From Catonia carolina (lineage: Eukaryota; Arthropoda; Insecta; Hemiptera; Achilidae), in the NCBI GenBank assembly GCA_035578175.1, contig JAQMRL010000003.1, positions 23,336,419 through 23,400,418 on the forward strand: a stretch of DNA of 64,000 bases. The letters run 5' to 3'. Both the position numbers and the translations under genes were made by a program. A model generated the notes under the pieces. It did not search any database. It was not told the origin of the DNA and saw nothing but the letters and a program-made list of their open reading frames with translations. Below are positions 1-12,300 of the stretch, piece by piece; position 1 is the first letter of the stretch, and each line of letters begins with the position of its first letter.

Positions 1-303
1 GGGACCTCATCTCATGTGGCAGGCAAATTGTTAAACAAAAGGAACAAAAGTAAAAACAAATTAAAATCTTATAAACAAGTCTGTATTAAAAAAAAGACAT
101 TGAAAATGGATTGTTACATATTAAAATGACTTATTATTATAAATATCATGCAGATATAATCATCAGGATGAAATGAAATAATTTACAGTAAAAACATACA
201 GAAAAAGAAGTACACTTACAAAAACACATAGGAAATGTACAATTATTTTTAAAATTCCTTATTTTTTACATATGTTAGAAACTGAAAAAATGAACTTAAA
301 GAT
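1..303 (-). other. BUB3 3' flank
   Basis: This is AT-rich sequence downstream of the BUB3 stop on the minus strand, presumably 3' UTR. The only AATAAA on that strand overlaps the stop codon itself (near 303-308). No clearer polyadenylation signal is seen before the window edge, so the transcript end may lie outside. Confidence 0.5.
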
Positions 304-3300
304 TTATTTCGGTTTAGTTTCTTGGTCTGTAACGTAACGGATAAAAACATTATTTTCAGGAAGTGGATCAGGTGGTGTAGTTTCTTCATACAAATAAGAA
401 CAAGCTATTGCAAGAACAGTTCCTGAAATAAAAATAAATTATTAGTTTACTTTTTATTGCAAAAATATTCTATTAAAACAAAAAAAAATTATTTTGCTAC
501 ATTTTTGGCATCTGTTCGTGATTTATTTTAAATGTTCAATTATACTCATCATTTTAAAAGCTCTTTTGGTTTCATTAACCCTTCAATGTAAGTTGGTTAC
601 GAAGGTGGCTGTGACCCCATCGGTGTGAGTTATTTTCGAAGGCCAGTATTTATTAATGTTGCCTTCTTACAGCCAGAGAATGGTTTACCCTAACATGTCG
701 ATACTACATTCAGTTTGGACAAGCTGATAAACTGGTATTTAAAATAGCAATATTCATAAAAAAAGTATATCTGTTCTGTAGTCTGTATGTATAGCTGTAT
801 GAACCAATGAACAGCTGTATATCAAATCACAATCAATATAAATTATATTGATTGTTAATTCTTGCTGAAATACCAAGGTTCAAGAAGTTGTTACAGGTAA
901 TTACAGTCCATTTGAAATAGCATGATAGTATTACTTAAATGAAATAAAGAACAGAGGGAATTTTGTAATGTGCTCATGCATCAGTGCTACCACTTAAAGA
1001 GATTTTTCTTTGTGTTAACTTTTCCTGTTAGCGAATGAAAGCTTTTTAAAAGATAAATTAATAATGGAAAAGAAAAACTAATGATTTTTCCAATAACACG
1101 GAAAATGAAAATCAAATTTATTAATCCACCATTAAATATTAATAAGTTAATTAATCACATCTTGTGTATTGAATGCATGGGTTACTGAATGCAGCAATAA
1201 CAAATGCCAGTAAACTAATTAATGCCATATAATTTTAAAAATTGCAAAACTAAGATTTATATTATATTTTGTAAAAATAATATTGAATAGAAAATTTTAC
1301 TTTCAAAGTGGGACTTTTTATTTTGAAAAGTTACCACCATTCAGAGACTTACTATCATGCCATTTCGAACGGACTGTACATCACTTGAAAAGACCAAACT
1401 TTACAGCTCTTTGTAATGGAATTAATTCATAACAGAAATCTTAATCTGAATGAAGTTTGGAAATATATGGTTCCCCACATTTGCATAGAAAGATAACATC
1501 TTAATTGATGACATATGTCATCAATGATATGTGTGATATGTTTTTATATATGAGAGGGATCTAAAAATAATCGGAACTTCTTAACGAAAAACATGTACTA
1601 TTATTTTTTTTATTAAATAAGACTTTTATCTTCTTCAAAGTAGTCACTAATGCACTTCTCCAAATATTCATTCCAGTGTTGGAAGCACCTTATAAATTTG
1701 TCCTCTGATACCTGCTGGCACCATTGTAACAATGAGGTTTAAGTCATTGACAACTGCTATAAACTTTCCTTTCAAGTCCCTTTTCATCCTAGGAAACATG
1801 AAGAGGTCTGAGGGAGCTAAATCTGGCAAACACTGAGAGCCATGTATGCGGAAGCGTTGTCAGGATACAAGAACCACTCGCCAGAATTTCATAAAACTTT
1901 AATTTCTAACATTATTTTTCTACAACACTTAATTTACGTCAATTAGTGACTTTCTATATTTTATTCTCTAAGATCAGTAAACAAATTGGATTTTAAAAGA
2001 TTGCAGTCTTAGTGTGCATTTTACAGTGTAAGTGTATACAATCAAAGTTACAGGAATAAAAAAAGCTACAACTTTTACTTTAAACATTTTTTCCTAGAGC
2101 CTAGTTTAATATCAATTAGTGATTTTCCATATTTTTATGTCCCAACAGAGAATAATTTTCATTTTGCGTAATTCACTCATGATTAAAATTAGGTTATGTT
2201 GTTCATTTTACATTGCTAAGAGAAAATCGTGTGACTATTTCATTTTTTTTTTGCAATTGCAGCTTGCCAATTACTAAAGTAATGCAGTAGCAACTGAATA
2301 CGAATGACTGTAAATAATCAGTACCATTACAACACACCAGGTAAACAGTACAGTTATTCAAGTAACTTATGATTGTTTTTCTAAAAACAAATGTTAATAA
2401 ATTTCCACTTACCATCATTACTAAAACACAGAGATGATATGGAAGTGTTATAACGATGGAACTGGCATAACCTTTTCTTATTGAATCCGTCCCAAATATT
2501 AACATAGCCATCAGATCCACCCGTCGCAAATGTATTATAACCTTGATGAAAGCTGTAAACAAATCAAATAAATTTCCAACTTTACATGAAATTATCAATT
2601 TTCAACCAACATAAATTTTTATCTATATGGTAAACCGTTATTACGAGGTATGTCCAGAAAGTATGTTCCGTTTGGTAATAAAAAAAATTGTGTACAGATA
2701 CAGAAAAAATATTTATTGCACAAAAATGTACAACTCTTAAACTACTTTTCCACATAACTGCCGAATTTTTGCAGGCATTTTTCATAGCGTGGTACAAGTT
2801 TTTCTATGCCTCCTTCATAGAAGGTTGCCGCCTGCGTCTTCAACCAGTTGGAAACAGTTTCTTTCAGCTCTTCGTCATTATTGAAGTGTCGACCGCCAAG
2901 GAAAGACTTGAGATGTAAGAACAGATGAAAATCGCTAGGAGCGAGGTCAGGGCTGTACGGAGGATGATCAAACACGACCCAGCCAAATCCCTGTAGGAGG
3001 TTTTTCGTTGCATTTGCAGTGTGTGGTCGAGCATTGTCGTGAAGAAAAACAACACCTTTTGACAGAAATCCTCGGCGCTTATTCTGTACTGCTCGGCGCA
3101 ATTTCCCAAGTGTCTCGCAGTAAACATCTGCATTGATTGTTTGACCTCGCTGTAAGAAATCAATCAGTAAGATGCCTTTGCTGTCCCAAAAGCCTGTGCA
3201 CATGATTTTTCAAGGTGTCAACATTTGTTTCGGCTTAACCTTGGCTGGGGATGAAGTGTGCCTCCATTCCATTGATTGCCGCTTACTTTCAGGGGTGTCA

Positions 3301-6300
3301 TAAGAAACCCAAGTTTCATCTCCTGTGACTATCTGTGACAGAAAATCTTAGCCATCTTCATCATAACGGGTCAAAAAATGAAGTGCACTGCCCATCCGTT
3401 TGGTTTTGTGTTGCTCGGTAAGAATTTTTGGTACCCAACGTGAGCAAAGTATACGAAATTTCAGTTTTTCAGTAACAATTTCATGAATTAGTGATTTTGA
3501 GATTTGTGGAAATTCATTAACAAGAGCTCTAATTGTAAACCTTCAGTTTTCCCTGATCTTCTCATCAACCGCGTGAACCAGTTCTTCTGTACACAAAGAA
3601 GGACGCCCACTTTGTTCTTCATCATGCACTTCACTACGTCCTTCATTGAACTGCCGGACCCATCTTCTCACCATTGAATCACTTATCGCATTTTGTCCGT
3701 AAACTTCGCAAATTTGCAGATAAATTTCGATTGGTTTTACTTTTTTAGCATTCAGAAAACGAATCACAGATCTGATTTCACAAGCGGTAGCGAATTTCAA
3801 TCAACACCGACATTGTAAACAAGCACAACAAAGCGTAGGCGGCTGACAGCGATCTCAAAATGGCGCAGGTTTTTTCTTCTTGAAACAGAGCGTCTGCTGG
3901 GCATGCGCGGAACTGCGATCGCAGTGCTGCAGCGGATATAACTAGAAACGGAACTTACTTTCTGGACATACCTCATAATATGTTCTGACTCTTCTGTCTT
4001 TCTCACTATTCTCCTCTTGAACTTTATCTCTGCTTTCTGGATTCTATCTTCTCCTCAGTCCATTTCTCGGCTGCATAAGTAAAAATTGACACAAACTATC
4101 TTCTGTTAAATGAATTTACCAAGTTTTTTACAATGCACAGAGGAACTTAATCTCAGGTTAAGCCTTTCACACTTTGGAAGAAACCACTTGCTTTCTGCAC
4201 CCTTTTACTTAACTCTTTCCAATTTTCCACCTGACGAGAAAACGATTCCTAACTATGCGAATTCTTTAACTTCCTCCAGCACCTTACCATTTAGCCTAAT
4301 TCCACATCCCTGCCTTACCTACTCACATCTTTTCTGCACCAGCACTTTGGTTTTTTCTTCACTAAATTTCAAACCACACGTAACAATCTCATCTCATTTC
4401 ATGCAAACTGAAATTGATTTCATTCTGCCAATGTCAAAGATCTGAAGACGGTTAATTTCATTTCTATTAATGAACTCTTTCTTATTGTGCCTGACATTTT
4501 TAGAATTCAACGCTTAACAATACTCTTTTACAGCACAGTACTTCTTAACTTTTAACACAACTTGAAAAACATAAATTAAAATTTTAAAATAAAAGCTGTA
4601 CTCTACTGCACTACTGTGTATGATACAATTTTTTTCTATGATTCGCTGAGAAAAAGTGATTAAGGTTTCTGGTACACAGTTGTAGATTGGCGATGGGTTA
4701 TCATAGATAGGTTACATATTTGGCGATTGTAAAATTCATTTAACAGAAGATAAGATTTAATTGATTTTAAGCTACTGTATGTAATATATTCTTCAATAAC
4801 TAGTCATTTAATGAAAAAATAATTATTTTTATACAAACACAGGACATTTATTTTATGGAGCTATCAAAAATACTAAAATAAATTTCATAAAAACTTACAA
4901 CAAAATTAGTTTAATGAATAAAACTTTTAAGCAAAAATTTTACTTTATAACCAGAACCATTAAACATAGTGTCTTATAGGAATTTGGCGAAATGAAACTG
5001 TTTTTAACACGTTCAGTGCGGCCGCCACATTTATGTGGCGTATTGAACAGTCCCAGGGTGCAGGCCGCCACAAATATGTGGTCCGTTTATACAGTTTTAT
5101 AATCTCTTCTTTCTGCGTTCAGCTAGGGTAAATTGTATTTCTTTTACTGTTCAGCCGTCGAAAAAGGTCCATTGTATGCCAGTATACCTTCAGTTTTTGA
5201 AGAAACGTCACAGGTTTTTTTTGCCGGAGTTTTAAAACCTGATATATTTTCTTCTATGTTTCGAGTTTTACGGGCTGTTTTATTTGTCATTAATAAAATG
5301 TTATTTCATTATATTACTTTTCTTACAATTACGCAACATTTACTATACTTAGTAAATATTAAGTGTGGCAAAAATGCAACTAAATAAATAAATATGTGTA
5401 TACGAATGTAATACCTAAATGCTTTAAATTTAAGTAGGCCTATTTTTTCGTACATACAGACCTAAAGTTAACTTTTTTTAAAGAAACTAGTAGATATTAA
5501 TTTTTTTTAAATGTTTGCCTCATTTAAAAATTGGTTTTAGAAATATTTTATTAGTATTTATAATTTTAGGAGCCTACGAAGCGTGCACAGTCGCACAAAG
5601 CGGCAGGGTCAATTATTTATAATAGTTTACTAGTAGGCTGATTCAATTCTTTTCTTAGGTGACCCCATTTTTGGAATTGCATTTTTACCTGTCCACGGAA
5701 AGACTTACTGCCGTGGGAACAGAAAGGGTAATAAAATATTGTTGAAAACAAGAAAATATCGTAAAGCCGTCACAGGTACCGATATCTGTCTGCCGTCTGT
5801 ACCGTAATATTACTTACTTTTAACTTTTCAAAAACCTTTGGCCACACCGCAGTTATTCAGCTAAGAGTGCCATAATGAACTATTATTATTCTTTTATTCC
5901 TATAAGTTTTTAATTTTTTCTCATAGGTTTACGTGATAAAAGCAAAGTACATTCATACTTACATTTGTTTCGTATTTATACTTTTATGTGTGTATTTTTA
6001 AAACGAAAACAAATACATTTATCTATAGTAAAATACTCGCCACTCCAGCGGCGATTCGCGCCGCTTCCGTGTCTCGACCTCAGAGGGGTAGGTGGATCAG
6101 AATTCTTAAGTGGATCAGAACCATTTGCCACAAGGTGAAGTTCGGCCGCCAAAGGGGCTGTGTGGATCACAATATTTAGAAATTTCAAGATATGAAAGTT
6201 TAAAGATGAAGGTTAAAGTTTCAAAATTTAAAATTTGAAGGTTTTACAATTTTAGGTTAATGTTTAAAGTTTCAAAATTTCAACTTTAAATGTTGTGGTT

Positions 6301-9300
6301 TGAATGTATGTTACTTTGAGTTTTTCGTTTTCTCATGCGACCTAAACATTTTCGGGTTACCAAATTTTTATGTAATTTTCTTCGCTAAATAACATGTCGT
6401 TAAAAAAATATTTGTATTCCGAAAATTTTAAAATTTTTGTTGGGGTAGTAATCACCATAGGACCCCGCCTAAAATTTAATAAATTCTTCGTGACTTTAGG
6501 GGTATGTGTAACGTTTTGTTAATAAACGTTTGCGAAAAACCGTTATGAAGGTGTAAAGAAAGAAAAACATGAAAACGGCAAGCCCTAAAAGCCGGAATGC
6601 TAGTGTTTTGAGTTTTCTTAGCGAAGAGGTAGGTTAAGGAAAACTTTAGTTACATGGCCTTGAAGTACTTTGAGAGAGGCACAAAAAAGATTCTATACAA
6701 TTTTCCTCTACGAAGCACCGTTCAGGAGGTAAAAAAATACAACCCCCTACCAACGGTAAGGGGGTAGAACCTGAAAGTTTTCGCGTTACCAAATTTTTAT
6801 TTAACTTTTAACATCGAAAACATGCTGTTAAAATACATTTTGTATTCTAAAAAATTAGAAATTTCATAATTTTTGGATAGGGGTAGCAACCCCCATTGGA
6901 TCGCTTTTTAAAATTAAAAAAAATTCCTGTGATGATATAAGTACCTGTGACATTTTGCTAATAAAAATTTGCCTAAAAACCGTTTTGAAGGTGTAAGGAT
7001 AGGAAAACTGAAAATGGTAAACCCCAAAAAACCGAAATTCGGTTTTTGTAGTTCACTCAGAGGACCGGTGGGTTAAGGGCAACTTTAGTTATATAATCTT
7101 GAAGTACTTTTTGTGGGGCACAAAACAGGTTCATGCATTTTGTCCCTATTATTCACTGTTAAGGAGATAAGGAAATACAACCCCTACCGCAGGTTAGAGG
7201 GTGCTATTTTAAAATTTTTGGGTTATAAAATTTTTGTGTAATTTTTACGCCAAACAACATGCCGTTAAAAGACTTTTTGCATTTTAAAAATATAAACATT
7301 TCATATCTTTTGGATAAGGGTAGCGACCCCCGTAGGACCCCGATTTAAAATTTGAAAAATTACCCGCGACGCTACGGGTACGTGTAACTGTTTAAAAATA
7401 AAAATTTGACGAAATAACCCATTTTGAAGGTGTAAAGAAACAACAACATGCAAACGGCAAACCCCAAAGAGCCGAAATTTTGTTTTTTGAGTTTTCACAC
7501 CGAACCGGCAAGTTAAGGGCAACGATAACTATATGGTTTTAAAGTACTTTGCAACGGGTACAAAAAAGATTCTATACAATTTTTCGCTACGATGCACCGT
7601 TTAGGAGATAAAAAAATACAACCCCTACCGCAGGCTAGAGGGTGCTAATTGAACATTTTCGGGTTATTAAATATTTGTGTAATTTTTAATGCCAAACATC
7701 ATGCCGTTAACAAATTTTTTGTATTCTAAAAATTTTAAATTTTCATTATGTTTAGATAAGGGTAGCAACCCCCGTAGGATCCCGATCTAAAATTTGAAAA
7801 TTTTTTTGTAATGCGGGGGGTACGTGTACTATGTTCCTACCAAAATTTTGCCAAAGAAACCCGTTTTGATTGTGTTACAAAAGAAAACTTAAAAATTGCA
7901 ACCCCAAAAAAGGCGAAATTTTGTTTTTTGAGTTTTCTCACCGAACCGGCAAGTTCAGAACAACGAAAGCTATATGGTTTTGAAGTACATTAAAAGGGGT
8001 ACAAAAAATATTCTGTACAATTTATTTTTACGATGCACCGTTTAGAAGATAAAAAAATACAAACCCTACTGCAAAAAAGAGGGCGGAACTTTAGAATTTT
8101 CGGATTATCATATTTTTATGTAGTTTTTAACTCCAAACAACATACCGTTAACAGATTTTTTAATTTATAAAAATTTCATAATTTTTAAATAAGGGTACCA
8201 AACTCCGTAGGACCCCGATCTAAAATTTGAAAAGTCACCCGTGATTCCGGGAGTTAGTGTAATGTGGTCCTAATAAAAATTTGTCAATGAAACCCGTCTT
8301 CGTGGTGTTACAAAGAAAAACCTAAAAACTGCAACCCCGAAAAAGCCGAATTTTTGTTTTTTGACTTTTTCCAGCGAACCGGCGGGTTAAGGGCAACTTT
8401 ATATATATGGTCTTAACGTACTTCGGGAGGGAACAAAAATGGTCGCAGTGGCCTTTGCGCTATGAAACTTCGTTAAAAAGTTTGAAATATTCGGACGCAT
8501 CCCCTGAGCTTTCGGGAAGATGTACCTTAAATTTGGCATTTTTCCCGGGGATTTCAGCCGACGCCCAACAAAAACGGTCCTCAGAGATTTTGCTTTTAGA
8601 GACCTCCTAATAGGCGAGAATTTCCATCAGTGAGTCATTAGTGGCTGGGGCTTTATATATTTTATAAAATATAAAAACATACACATATAAATATAAAATA
8701 AAAGTATTGAATGAAAATACACACGAGAAATTGTAATTGTACAGAGAATATGAGGATATGAAGCGCCGCGGACTTGTGCGCTTCTGTGTGCGGGGAACAT
8801 ATAAATGCGGCAGGCGACAGTTCAGCCACAGCGAATAACATTGCTTCACCCGGGCCGCAGTGAACGTGTTAATATAATAGCCAAAGTTACTTTATAACCA
8901 ATGACCTTGTAACCAAAAGTCAATTGTACGTGCAAAATAGATGTCAAGTATAGCATGAGACGAGTGAAACAGGTATCTGTTTTATTATTTCACGTCATAA
9001 TATGCTGTGGTAGACGACATACAACGAAAAAAGTTTTAAAATTTGTGAAATAAATAAAATATTCACATAAATGAACAAAAAGGAAAGGGCTAGTTATCAT
9101 AACATTTTGACACTAGCAATAAATAAATTATAATTTTACAACAATCACCATACTGATAAAAAATACTTCAAACGTTACCTTATAGCATTAACAGGATAAA
9201 TATTTTCAATGCCACCTTCTTTAATACGATGACATTTGAATGCATACTTCTTCTTTTGTACTTCAGGACTTGTATCTAAATATTCAACAGCAACCCTTCC

Positions 9301-12300
9301 TTCAATACTACTCAGAACATAACCCTAAAAAATTGTACATAAACTTTTACACAAAGTTATAGAACAAGTTAATATTATATTAGATGACAATAGATAAAAA
9401 TTTTATATGTATAAAGCAAAGGTATAAAATGTAAAAAAGACCAAATAAAAATCAACTATAGTAAACCAAAAGTTTTTGGTAATTTAATCTTCACACATAA
9501 TTTACAGAGTAATACAGGGTTCTGTTAATTAAAATCATATTTGTTACTTTCTCTTGCACTACAAAGAATATAGGAACGGAAAGTATTGTTTTCATGTAAA
9601 TTTTTCAAAATCATCGTTTTACAGATTGGTACGTAAGTGAATTGCTCATAACAGACAGGTAGAGTGTTAAATTATTTACACTCAATCTGTTAGTTGCAGG
9701 GCTAAAATAAATAGTTCTGTTTCTTATCACATAGTCAGCCAATTAAATGACTGAATCATGTAAGAACAGAAGAGGTAGAGGTGTAAAAGACACTAATTAG
9801 AGTTATCTCGTCTGAAAGTAATGGGTTTCATTATACAGCCAGACCCTGTGGTGAATGAAGTGAAAGTGTCATTTGCAGAGTGGAAAATATATGCCTTTTA
9901 GAGGGCCTGGCATGCTGATAAGTGTACTTTTCCACTCAGTGAGGAAGGCAATGGTAAACCGCCTCACCCCTCGAGTTACTTAGTAAAACCTCTACAGGTT
10001 CAAACCAGCCTTGTGGCTGATGACCTAAACAACAACAACACGTAAGTGAACAAGATATCTCAAGAACGGCATATCGTACGAAGTTGAAACTTCGAATTTA
10101 AGTTAGGTACAATAAGGAGACCTGACACGAACATTTTCAACAACATTGGTCAACCAAAAGTAGTAAATTATTTGTGCAATTTTTCACTTTTTTTATCTTT
10201 TAAAATAAATTGTATAAAAACCCACCCAGCCGATTCTCTCAATTTAAAAAAAAAATGCAAATATACCTGTTTATTAGGGAAACAACGAATACAGCGTGTC
10301 TGAAACTTTAGACTCGATTCTCTTCTTTGTTGGATAAAACCCATATTTCTTAAGTCCCATACATATACTTTGCGACCAGCTGTTCCAACCACAAATTTCT
10401 CACCGCACAAGCTCATTGTGTACACCTGGAAATTATTACGACAAATTTATACATATAATAATAAATGTTACAAACATATCCTATATTACAATAATCCTCA
10501 TTAACCAAAAGGATATAATAAGTGTTATACAAGCAAGAAGTTTTTACTTAACCCTTTAATCAGCACCCATTCGATAATGTAATAGCATCTCCAAGAGCAA
10601 GTTATTTTTTAACTATTTTTTTCTTCTTTAAAAATAAATTATACGTTTAATACTTTTTTTTTTTTTTTTTTTTTTGCGCCCTGGAGACTCCAGGAGGAGT
10701 ATAGGACATGTCGTCAGATATAACACCTGAAATACATATAAGAATCACACAATGTATCACTACTATCAAGAAAGAAATTCTTCTACGCTATAAAAAGTTT
10801 CACTGATCAAGTAATTTTTCAGATTTTTTTTAAAGGACTTCAAATCCTCACAACACTTTAAAGATTGGGGTAATTTATTCATGAATTTTCTCCCTGCATA
10901 AGTAGGTTTTTGTTCAAACAATTTTGTGGAGTGATTAGCCACATAATAATTATTCCTGTTTCTCGTGTTATGATTGTGAACATTGAAATTCTGCATAAAA
11001 TTATTTTACCTAACATACATAATCACCTCAAAAATGTAGAGGGAGGGAACTGTAAGCAATTTAAGCTCCTTAAATAGTGGCCTGCATGAGGTTAGCTGGT
11101 TAGCTCCCACCATACACCTAATAGCTTTCTTTTGAATTTTAAAAACCCTATTTATATTACCCATGCAAGAATTACCCCATACTAAAATACCATAACGGAT
11201 ATGAGACAGAATGAGGCCATGATAAGCTGCCATTAGTAATTTTTTATCATTTAATCTGGTGATTTGTTTTAGTGCAAATACCCCAGATGATATTTTACTA
11301 CAAACTTGATTGATATAGAAGTCCCAAGACAAAGATCTATCTAGAGATACGCCCAGGAACTTCACTGTTTCTACATGCTCTAAACTATTATTATGAATAA
11401 ATACATCCACTTCTCTACTTTCTTTAACGTTATGTTTATTTTTAAACTGCAAGTACTGACACTTTTTCCCATTAACTGTTAATAACATTTGATTCAAGAA
11501 CTGTACTACGGACTCTATCTGAACATGTGTATTTACTTCAAGAGCATCTACCAGTAAACTGTTACTGATTACTGAAGTATCATCAGCAAACAACAAAGCT
11601 CTGCCATCAGGTATGACTTCTGGAAACCTATTAATATAACGGGTGAGTCATATTGAACTTTCCGATTTCAATAAGGTGTGTATTAAAAACAAAGCGACAT
11701 GCAGTAAAAATTATTTTATTGTTTGAAAGTACATAACATGCAGTTTTAATTTAGTTGGTTTTAAAAATGATATCCTGTAAATGTCTACCTCCATTGACCA
11801 CACACTGCTGAAGCCTTTCCCGGAAGTTGTCCATTACTCGTCGAGTCATATTCAGCGGAATAGCATTGATTTCTTCCGTGATTGCAGCCTTCAGTTCATC
11901 GATGGTTCGGGGACGATGCGTGTACACCTTTTCCTTCAGGTAACCCCAGAGAAAAAAATCGCAGGGGGTTAAATCAGGTGATCTCGGCGGCCACCCAACG
12001 TCACCTCGCAAAGAAATGAGATGACCGGGAAACATTTGTCGCAGGATTTCCATTGAACGCCTGGATGTATGGGCTGTAGCACCATCTTGTTGGAACCAGA
12101 TGTTATCGTTGTCATGATTCTGCGTTAATTCCTCCAATTTCGGTTTCAGAAAAGTTTCAAGCATGTCGCAATACCGAGCAGAGGTAACTGTGACGACTTG
12201 ACCATCTTCTTCAAAAAAATAGGGACCCCAGACACCAAACTCTGCAATAGCGCACCACACTGTCACTCGAGGGCTGTGGAGTGGTCGTTCGTGTAGGTTT

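Noticed and set aside
4110..4445. 111-codon plus-strand frame
   Set aside because: It is the antisense shadow of an old LINE reverse transcriptase on the minus strand.
7301..8849. Several 60-80-codon frames inside and next to the 440-bp array
   Set aside because: Frames are not preserved between repeat units, which argues against coding.
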